This document shows positions 18,735 through 24,774 of a stretch of DNA of 64,000 bases, one piece after another. The notes under the pieces are model-generated. The model was not told where the DNA came from and searched no databases. It was given only the letters and a program-made list of their open reading frames with translations. The stretch's first letter is position 1. Every line of letters starts with the position of its first letter. Source of the stretch: a bacterium BRH_c32 (lineage in GTDB: Bacteria; Bacteroidota; Ignavibacteria; Ignavibacteriales; Melioribacteraceae); assembly GCA_001516025.1 (NCBI GenBank), contig LOEU01000026.1:1-64000 (forward strand). Direction: 5' to 3'. The position numbers and the translations under genes were made by a program.

Positions 18735-19952
18735 TTATTGGAATTTAATCGCATTTACTGTTTTAATATTTGCTGCAATATAACTCGGAATTAAAGAGGA
18801 AAAAAATGAAAGTACAAGTGTAACGGATGAAACAACTATATAATGTATCGGTTCAATAACGAGAGGAACGGAAGTAACAAAATAAACCGTTCCGGGTAGT
18901 GAGATTATATTAAATTTTATCTGAAGTATGCTGAGCAAAAATGCCAATAAGTTACCTAGAATAATCCCGACTATCGAGACGATTGTTCCTTGGGTTAAGA
19001 ATATTTTAAGTATGGTCGATCTAGTAGCGCCTAAGGAACGCAATATTCCGATTGCCCCCGTTTTCTCCAATACTATTATTAATATAGTTCCGATAATATT
19101 AAATACCGCCACAAGAATAATAAGCCCAAGAACAATAGGAATTGGTTCTTTTTGTAAATCGATCCAAGTAAAAATATTTTGATGAATTTTATATATTGAT
19201 CTAACATAATAGGGATATCGGAAATAATCTTGAAGTTTGATCTCCATCGATTCAATCTGACTAATATCTTTCAGTTTAATATTATAGCCGGAGATTTTAT
19301 TATTCATTCCAAAAAATGATTGAGTAAAATTAAGGTCAGTATATGCGAAAAGATCATCATATTCCGACATACCACTTTCATAGATTCCGGTTACTTTGAA
19401 TTTACTGATCGCGGGTGGATTTTCGGGGGATGGTAGGTTATCATTTTTGATAGAAAAAATTGTAATATCATCTCCAATCTTGATAAATAATTTTTCCGCA
19501 AGCCGCTTACCGATAATTACTCCATGCAAGTCTCCCGAGATAGCGGTAGAAAATTTACCTTCAATAATATAACGGCGGAGATTTGAATTATCATTAAGAG
19601 TATCGATACCAATTAAAGAAATCCCTTCCGAGAGCCGTTTATATTTGATGATTGCTAATTTGGAAGTAAAAGGGGAGACCGATTCAATTTGGTCAAAATC
19701 TTTTTTCATTTCAGGAATTATCTCTTTATAACCGGGAAGATTCCTATTGCTAAAACCTGTAACTTTTAGATGAGCATTTAAGTTTACGATCTTTTCGGAT
19801 ATAGAGGTTTCAAACCCTTGCAAAACTGAAAGTGCTAGGATAACCACGGCAACACCAATGGTAATGCCAATAATAGTAATCACTGAAAAGAGCGAAAAAA
19901 ATCGTGAATCCTTATTGGACTTAATATATTTTTTAGCTATATAGAAAAACAT
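18735..19952 (-). CDS. LolC/LolE-like permease, first of pair
   Basis: A paralogue of the next gene: MFFYIAKKYIKSNKDSRFFSLFS start, one N-terminal helix, a periplasmic domain and three C-terminal helices ending IAANIKTVNAIKFQ. The start ATG 19952 gives the family-type N-terminus; one at 19988 would add a 12-residue hydrophobic leader. Two permeases plus one ATPase is the LolCDE layout rather than the single LolF type. First gene of the operon; about 120 bp separate it from the divergent tRNA cluster. Confidence 0.85.
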   Translation of the reverse strand: MFFYIAKKYIKSNKDSRFFSLFSVITIIGITIGVAVVILALSVLQGFETSISEKIVNLNAHLKVTGFSNRNLPGYKEIIPEMKKDFDQIESVSPFTSKLAIIKYKRLSEGISLIGIDTLNDNSNLRRYIIEGKFSTAISGDLHGVIIGKRLAEKLFIKIGDDITIFSIKNDNLPSPENPPAISKFKVTGIYESGMSEYDDLFAYTDLNFTQSFFGMNNKISGYNIKLKDISQIESMEIKLQDYFRYPYYVRSIYKIHQNIFTWIDLQKEPIPIVLGLIILVAVFNIIGTILIIVLEKTGAIGILRSLGATRSTILKIFLTQGTIVSIVGIILGNLLAFLLSILQIKFNIISLPGTVYFVTSVPLVIEPIHYIVVSSVTLVLSFFSSLIPSYIAANIKTVNAIKFQ

Positions 19953-20076
19953 AAAAATGTAAAATAAAGATATAAAAAATCTCGGCAAAAATTGACATTA
20001 TAAATTCAAAATCATATTTTAGTAAGCCATTTTAGAATATTTATAGTTAACCGGGTATTTTGAAATAATGATTTTA

Positions 20077-20151
20077 CGGGGTGTAGCGTAGCCCGGTTAG
20101 CGCGCCTGCTTTGGGAGCAGGAGGTCGCAGGTTCGAATCCTGCCACCCCGA
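20077..20151 (+). tRNA. tRNA-Pro (TGG)
   Basis: The acceptor CGGGGTG (20077-20083) pairs with CACCCCG (20144-20150). The anticodon arm CCTGC-TTTGGGA-GCAGG gives TGG (20112-20114). T arm GGTTCGAATCC. First of four tRNAs on one probable transcript. CCA not encoded. Confidence 0.96.
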
Positions 20152-20177
20152 CAAAAATATTGAAATATTGATTGATT

Positions 20178-20250
20178 GCGCCAATAGCTCAATGGATAGA
20201 GCAACAGCCTTCTAAGCTGTAGGTTAGTGGTTCGAGTCCACTTTGGCGTA
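20178..20250 (+). tRNA. tRNA-Arg (TCT)
   Basis: The acceptor GCGCCAA pairs with TTGGCGT (one G-T). The anticodon arm ACAGC-CTTCTAA-GCTGT gives TCT (20211-20213). T arm GGTTCGAGTCC. CCA not encoded. Confidence 0.96.
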
Positions 20251-20292
20251 CTATGAGAGTGCCGGAGTATTTACAGCTCATTGATGTTTTAT

Positions 20293-20367
20293 GGTGGGAG
20301 TAGCTCAGTTGGTTAGAGCGTCTGGTTGTGGCCCAGAAGGCCGTGGGTTCAAGCCCCATCTCTCACC
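20293..20367 (+). tRNA. tRNA-His (GTG)
   Basis: The acceptor GTGGGAG pairs with CTCTCAC. An extra G at 20293 (position -1) faces C at 20367, the usual tRNA-His identity pair. The anticodon arm TCTGG-TTGTGGC-CCAGA gives GTG. Confidence 0.96.
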
Positions 20368-20393
20368 CAAAGTTGGTGTATATTGGTTTTACT

Positions 20394-20465
20394 GGCCCTA
20401 TCGTCTAATGGTTAGGACATCGCCCTTTCACGGCGGTAATATGGGTTCGAATCCCGTTAGGGTCA
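20394..20465 (+). tRNA. tRNA-Glu (TTC)
   Basis: The acceptor GGCCCTA pairs with TAGGGTC. The anticodon arm CGCC-CTTTCAC-GGCG gives TTC. T arm GGTTCGAATCC. Last tRNA before a strong terminator. Confidence 0.96.
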
Positions 20466-20473
20466 CTTAAAAA

Positions 20474-20509
20474 AGAAAGCCCGCAGAACATAAGTTCGGC
20501 GGGCTTTCT
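20474..20509 (+). terminator. Terminator of the tRNA cluster
   Basis: AGAAAGCCCGC (20474-20484) pairs with GCGGGCTTTCT (20499-20509). The stem continues, after one A-G mismatch, with GAAC/GTTC around an ATAA loop. TGATTTT follows. Confidence 0.85.
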
Positions 20510-20817
20510 GATTTTAAAAATAATGTTTCAATTCTAATTTATGAGCTCGGGATCTACAACATAAATTATTATAACGACTTAATCTTTAATAAAAAACTTT
20601 CTCATTTAAGTTTGAAAACGGGAAATCCAATTTTTTTACAAAAAAAGCAGTAATGATATCCTTACTGCTTTTTATATCATCATTTAAAACCGATATCTTA
20701 TTTCCCGGTAGTGAAAACAAAAACGTCAATTTAATTTATACATGGGACGTTAAAAAATATTAACTTTCTTTAGAAGAGAAACTATTCAAATATCAATCTT
20801 ACTTATTAAATGAAGAT
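20510..20817. other. Gene-free gap with one extra hairpin
   Basis: Between the tRNA terminator and the minus-strand DUF5320-like gene. It holds one hairpin (20643-20672, listed separately) and otherwise only AT-rich sequence; no small gene was recognised. Confidence 0.5.
20643..20672. terminator. Hairpin, probable terminator of the minus-strand trio
   Basis: AAAAGCAGTAA (20643-20653) and TTACTGCTTTT (20662-20672) enclose TGATATCC. Both flanks have A or T runs, so it can act in either direction. It lies about 145 bp past the end of the DUF5320-like gene. Confidence 0.6.
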
Positions 20818-21144
20818 TCAGTTTTGACCTCGTCCTCCGCCTCTTCCATTACCGCTTCTTGATCCTCTACCTAAACCGTTACCCGTTCCTGATCTTCTAC
20901 CTCTTCCATGCCCTAAACCTATTGGATTCTGCTGAGGTGATTGTGTTGGAGAATTTCCTGTTTGAGAATTTAGCTCAGATGATTGTACCGTAGAATTTCC
21001 AGTTTCAGGATTCAACTGAGATGATTCTTCCTGAGAATTTTCCGTTTGAGCATTTTGTCCGCTTTGCTGCGAAATACAACGACCTCTTCTTCGTCCTGTC
21101 ATTGATCCTTTACCTTGTGGACCTGTTCTATTGAAATTAGGCAT
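20818..21144 (-). CDS. DUF5320-like small Gly/Arg-rich protein
   Basis: The N-terminus MPNFNRTGPQGKGSMTGRRRGRC matches the start pattern of DUF5320 proteins (MP..xGTGPxGxGPMTGR..GxC). These small proteins often occur beside NifX/NifB-like Fe-S cofactor proteins and COG0731 radical SAM proteins. Two 14-residue repeats (residues 41-68, SSQLNPETGN and SSELNSQTGN type) follow, then a Gly-Arg-rich tail (residues 79-106). AAAGGAG precedes the ATG. Function unknown; the tail could bind nucleic acid, but that is only inference. It lies 11 bp after the flavoprotein gene. Confidence 0.72.
   Translation of the reverse strand: MPNFNRTGPQGKGSMTGRRRGRCISQQSGQNAQTENSQEESSQLNPETGNSTVQSSELNSQTGNSPTQSPQQNPIGLGHGRGRRSGTGNGLGRGSRSGNGRGGGRGQN
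20941..21024 (-). repeat. Two 42-bp tandem repeats in the DUF5320-like gene
   Basis: Units 21024-20983 and 20982-20941 encode 14 residues each (SSxLNxxTGNSxxQ). They have diverged in third codon positions and a few residues, so the duplication is not very recent. Confidence 0.7.
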
Positions 21145-21155
21145 ATTTAGCTCCT

Positions 21156-22505
21156 TTATTTATTTTGGTTTTTATACCATTTCTTTATCGCATCGGTAGT
21201 TGCATTTATTATTGGATATACTACCGGAGATGCCGTTAAAAGTGGATGTGTGCCGATTTGCAGATTATTAATATCTGTATCTGTCATTTTATTTAAAATC
21301 ATTACTGACATTATGTTAATCATTTCGCCAACTGAATCGCCACCCGAAATTTGAGCACCCATTAAAGTATGAGAGTATGTCGAAAAGATTAATTTAACCG
21401 TAACTTCAGACGCTCCCGGTAATTTACCGGGGTGACGGTCAACTGCATTAGCCACTCCGACTGTATAATCAAGTAATCGGTCTTTAGCACGTTTCTCAAT
21501 AATTCCGCTTACTGCAAATGCAGTTTTACCAATTTTAGTAGAAAATGATCCGAGCACACCGGGATATTGGCGAATAACTTTTATCGAATATAAATTAGAG
21601 CCGACTAGACGTCCTTCCGCCATAGCAGTGGAAGCGAGCATTATATTAGAAAATTCACCTGTAAAGAAATCATATTTTGCGGCGCAATCGCCAATAGCGA
21701 AAATATCTTTTACAGATGTTCGGAGATAGGAATCTACCATGATACCTTTACCTTCTTCGAAATTTAGACCAAATTTTTCAGCCAAATCGAGATTTGGTTT
21801 ATAACCAACTGAGACTATTAATAGATCACAATCGATTGTGGTATTATCGTTTAATTCAACTCCATTAACCTTCGCATCTCCAAGAATTTTTTGTACCGAT
21901 TTCCCTGTTATTACTTTACCGCCTTGGTTAATAAGAATTTCTTTTACTTTTTCGCCAAATTCGTTATCCATTGATTGAAGAAGAGAATCCATCATTTCAA
22001 TAACAGTAACATCTTTCTTTTCTTTTATCAATTCATCTGCAACTTCGACTCCAATATAGCCGCCGCCGAGAATAACTATTTTATTAGCTTCTTGAATGCG
22101 GGACTTCATTATTTTGAGATACTCTTTGTATTTTTTTACAAGAAAAACATTCTCTTTATCTGCACCTTCAATTTTTGGCATCACAGCTTTTGAGCCGGTG
22201 GCAATAATTAATTTCTCAAATTTTATTTCTGTGTTATCGGCAAGAATTAAAGTATGGTCTTTTCTATCGGTCGCTTCATTATTAATTATTTCAATGTTAT
22301 TTGCGTTTAATGGAGTATCGGGCAAAACGTTATCACTAACTTCCTCTAAGGTATGAAACACGTAAGGGATTCCGCAAGGGATCATCGGTTTCATTTCTTT
22401 TCTGATTAAAACAATTTTTTTGTCCGGATAGGTATTTTTTGCGGATAGTGCACAGGTTAATCCGGCAGGTCCTCCACCAATAATTACAATCTCATATTTC
22501 TTCAT
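21156..22505 (-). CDS. FAD-dependent pyridine nucleotide-disulfide oxidoreductase, CoADR/Nox-like
   Basis: It probably uses NAD(P)H to reduce a disulfide, persulfide or oxygen. The FAD motif GGGPAGLTCAL is at residues 10-20. A single redox Cys in CGIPY (Cys44) takes the place of the CxxxxC pair of lipoamide dehydrogenase, as in CoA-disulfide reductase and NADH oxidase. The NAD motif VILGGGYIGVEVA is near 163-175, and IFAIGDCA closes the FAD site. 449 residues, no rhodanese domain. It sits between a radical SAM gene and a DUF5320-like gene, one operon. Confidence 0.88.
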   Translation of the reverse strand: MKKYEIVIIGGGPAGLTCALSAKNTYPDKKIVLIRKEMKPMIPCGIPYVFHTLEEVSDNVLPDTPLNANNIEIINNEATDRKDHTLILADNTEIKFEKLIIATGSKAVMPKIEGADKENVFLVKKYKEYLKIMKSRIQEANKIVILGGGYIGVEVADELIKEKKDVTVIEMMDSLLQSMDNEFGEKVKEILINQGGKVITGKSVQKILGDAKVNGVELNDNTTIDCDLLIVSVGYKPNLDLAEKFGLNFEEGKGIMVDSYLRTSVKDIFAIGDCAAKYDFFTGEFSNIMLASTAMAEGRLVGSNLYSIKVIRQYPGVLGSFSTKIGKTAFAVSGIIEKRAKDRLLDYTVGVANAVDRHPGKLPGASEVTVKLIFSTYSHTLMGAQISGGDSVGEMINIMSVMILNKMTDTDINNLQIGTHPLLTASPVVYPIINATTDAIKKWYKNQNK

Positions 22506-22541
22506 ACGCTTCCTTTTAGCTATTTATTTTAGTTTATTTTT

Positions 22542-23576
22542 TTAATTTAACAGTGTTTCCGGTTCGGTCTCTAAATCGGCAATAGCATAGTATTTTTTGC
22601 CATTAGGGTTAAGTTCTTTAATCCGCTCTTTTTCCAATAACCTATTTAGTTTTTTCAATTCGTCGTTGGTTCGGATATAATTTTTAATCGCCGAGACTCG
22701 TATTGGATGAAAAGAGAGGAGTCCTAATAATTCACTTTCAAAATCATCGGAGGCAAAAAACTCTTCATTTTCAGGGCAGCATAAAAATGCGGGATTCTTA
22801 ACTTTTTCTTTTAATAGCGATTGAAGAAGCCCTAAATTTTCTTCGTCAGGACTTTCGGCATAAATTTCGGAAGTGGGATATATCGGAGTCATAAAATGTG
22901 ATTTCTCGCATTTGAGTGAATTAAGAAAATTAGCAAGTCCTTCGATCTCTTCCGGATTATCATTAATATCTTTAATTAGCATAGTTTCGGTAGTTAGCTG
23001 TCCGTGAAATTTTTCCGAGAATTGTTTTATACCGTTGAGAACATGATTATAATCCAATCTTTGATGCGGACGATTGATATTATGCCAAGTATCTTCATTG
23101 ACTGTATCGATTCTTACAGATACATAATCTGCGAACATTAAGTTTTCTTGAATGTTTTCGTTCCATAAAAGTGAGGAATTAGTAAATACGGCTATCTTAT
23201 AACCAAATTCACGGAGAAGTAAAATTTCTTTATGAAGTGATCTATCGAGAGTGGCTTCGCTCCTTCCGGCAAAAACGATATATTCAATTTTTTTGCCGCA
23301 TTTTTTTAATTCTTCTAATTTCAATCGAACCGCTAAATGGAGTTCATAAGGGTTGAGGCAATTAATCGAACAGACCGAGCAGCATTTTGTTGCTCCGATA
23401 GGGCAGTAAACACAATTGTAGGAGCAGATATTGGATTTTATATTATTAATACCAATTACGTTTCCCAATCTGCGAGATTGAACAGGACCAAAGACTACTT
23501 TGCATTTCAAACTGTTATTCGGAAAGATACTTCTTTCTAATTTATTGCATAGCGAATCCACCATCTCTCTAAACAT
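22542..23576 (-). CDS. Radical SAM protein, COG0731-like, with extra Cys cluster
   Basis: A radical SAM enzyme of unknown substrate. The cluster motif CSYNCVYC holds Cys51, Cys55 and Cys58 (CxxxCxxC). It is followed at once by Cys65, Cys66, Cys69 and Cys73, enough for a second Fe-S site. The N-terminal FGPVQSRRLGNVIGIN is characteristic of the COG0731 group. Residues ~260-335 look like a winged-helix tail (HPIRVSAIKNYIRTNDELKKL...). 344 residues. First gene of the trio; a phased TTGC/GCAA array lies 130-186 bp upstream. Confidence 0.85.
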   Translation of the reverse strand: MFREMVDSLCNKLERSIFPNNSLKCKVVFGPVQSRRLGNVIGINNIKSNICSYNCVYCPIGATKCCSVCSINCLNPYELHLAVRLKLEELKKCGKKIEYIVFAGRSEATLDRSLHKEILLLREFGYKIAVFTNSSLLWNENIQENLMFADYVSVRIDTVNEDTWHNINRPHQRLDYNHVLNGIKQFSEKFHGQLTTETMLIKDINDNPEEIEGLANFLNSLKCEKSHFMTPIYPTSEIYAESPDEENLGLLQSLLKEKVKNPAFLCCPENEEFFASDDFESELLGLLSFHPIRVSAIKNYIRTNDELKKLNRLLEKERIKELNPNGKKYYAIADLETEPETLLN

Positions 23577-23705
23577 TGCTCACGCTCCATTTAGTTCGTA
23601 ATCGAACTATTTTTTAGTTTACTTTTATCTATTGTTAATGAAAAAAGCATTCCAAAATAAAAAGTGGGAATTGAGGGTATATTGTGATAAACAGGAAAGC
23701 AATGC

Positions 23706-23762
23706 TTGCACATACGCAATAACCTTTGCATAAAAATTGCGCTTATGCAATGTTTTCTTGCA
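23706..23762. promoter_or_regulatory. Helically phased TTGC/GCAA array
   Basis: Six TTGC or GCAA cores start at 23706, 23716, 23726, 23737, 23746 and 23758, about one helical turn apart. Inside them TTGCATAA (23726-23733) and TTATGCAA (23743-23750) form a perfect 8-bp inverted repeat with a 9-bp spacer. It lies between the divergent radical SAM and acyltransferase genes, so it could control either. No known regulator is assigned. Confidence 0.5.
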
Positions 23763-23837
23763 CGATAGTAACTTATTGTGAAATTGGACTTATCATTATT
23801 GCTATCTAAAGCCATTTTACATTATCCGCTTTTTTTG

Positions 23838-23845
23838 TATTTTTG
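23838..23845 (+). promoter_or_regulatory. Possible -7 element of the acyltransferase gene
   Basis: TATTTTTG fits TAnnTTTG. It ends six bases before the ATG at 23852, so the mRNA might be leaderless. The -33 region (ATTTTA, 23814-23819) is only T-rich. Confidence 0.35.
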
Positions 23846-23851
23846 CTTCCT

Positions 23852-24661
23852 ATGAATGAACGAGAATATAGAAGAAAATACCCGGATGATGTTTATAAGA
23901 CGGATATTTCCAAAAGAAGAATCCCGCTATTACCGTCTCTTAGATTTTATCCTGACCTGATCAAGATTGTCTATATTGGTAATCGCCAAGCTAAAGCGGG
24001 AATTTATGACGATTATAATTGGGCAAATTCTTCTACCGATGTGATTGAAGCATTAGAAAATGTGGGTGTAGTTTTTGAAGTTGACGGTTTATCAAATATC
24101 GCCAAATCTCCAAAACCCGTAATTTTTGCATCTAACCACATGAGCACTTTAGAAACTTTTTCCCTTCCTTCGTTCATCCAAGTGAAAAGACCGGTAGTAT
24201 TTATAATGAAAGCTGAATTAGCAGAGTATCCGTTATTCGGACCGGTTACAACAGCAAGAGATCCGATTTCTGTCGGGAGAAAAAATCCGCGGGAAGACTT
24301 AATGCATGCAATGCGTGAAGGTGCAGAAAGAATCAATAAGGGGAAATCGATAATTATATTCCCGCAAAACACAAGAAGAGACAAGTTTGATGGAAAGCAA
24401 TTCAATTCACTCGGAGTTAAAATCGCTCGTCAAAACGGAATTGATGTCGTTCCAGTTGCATTATTAACCGATGCTTGGGGAAATAATTCCAAAATATCCG
24501 CAATTAAAGATTTTGGAAAGATCGACCCAACAAAGAAAGTTCACATCTCTTTTGGCGAACCAATATCAGCTACAAATGCAAATGTAGCCCATGAATATTG
24601 CATCAACTACATAAAAACAAAACTTACCGAATGGGGAAGAAGCGACTTAATAGTCCTTTAA
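23852..24661 (+). CDS. 1-acyl-sn-glycerol-3-phosphate acyltransferase-like protein
   Basis: It probably acylates lysophosphatidate or a related lipid at the membrane. The PlsC motif block I reads SNHMSTLE (His96, Glu101), so the usual HX4D is HX4E. Block III, normally FPEGTRS, reads FPQNTRRDKF. The VVPVAL block near the C-terminus is normal. 269 residues from ATG 23852; the in-frame TTG at 23843 is not needed. The two altered motifs suggest a divergent subfamily with possibly a different acceptor. Confidence 0.85.
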   Translation: MNEREYRRKYPDDVYKTDISKRRIPLLPSLRFYPDLIKIVYIGNRQAKAGIYDDYNWANSSTDVIEALENVGVVFEVDGLSNIAKSPKPVIFASNHMSTLETFSLPSFIQVKRPVVFIMKAELAEYPLFGPVTTARDPISVGRKNPREDLMHAMREGAERINKGKSIIIFPQNTRRDKFDGKQFNSLGVKIARQNGIDVVPVALLTDAWGNNSKISAIKDFGKIDPTKKVHISFGEPISATNANVAHEYCINYIKTKLTEWGRSDLIVL

Positions 24662-24671
24662 ATAACATTCC

Positions 24672-24722
24672 CTTAACAATCTCTTAATCATTCCTTAATA
24701 CTCTCTTAACCTTGAGTTAATA
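24672..24722 (+). promoter_or_regulatory. Five 11-bp-spaced direct repeats, PhoB/PhoP-box-like
   Basis: CTTAACA (24672), CTTAATC (24683), CTTAATA (24694), CTTAACC (24705) and GTTAATA (24716) are 7-mers each followed by 4 bp. The 7+4 spacing is that of Pho boxes, and TTAACA is the repeat bound by B. subtilis PhoP. The last two copies overlap the -33 region of the TonB-receptor promoter, as expected for an activator. Confidence 0.6.
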
Positions 24723-24739
24723 CGTAAAATATATCTTTG
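24712..24739 (+). promoter_or_regulatory. Promoter of the TonB receptor operon
   Basis: A -7 element TATCTTTG (24732-24739) fits TAnnTTTG exactly. The -33 is poor (TTG at 24712-24714, 17 bp away), in line with a promoter that needs an activator bound at the CTTAA repeats. Confidence 0.6.
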
Positions 24740-24774
24740 CGTGTAGTTTTTTTTACAAGGAGAGAGAGAAAAAA

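Noticed and set aside
23591-23815. A 74-codon minus-strand frame in the intergenic region
   Set aside because: No ribosome site, odd composition, and it overlies the phased TTGC array; probably chance.
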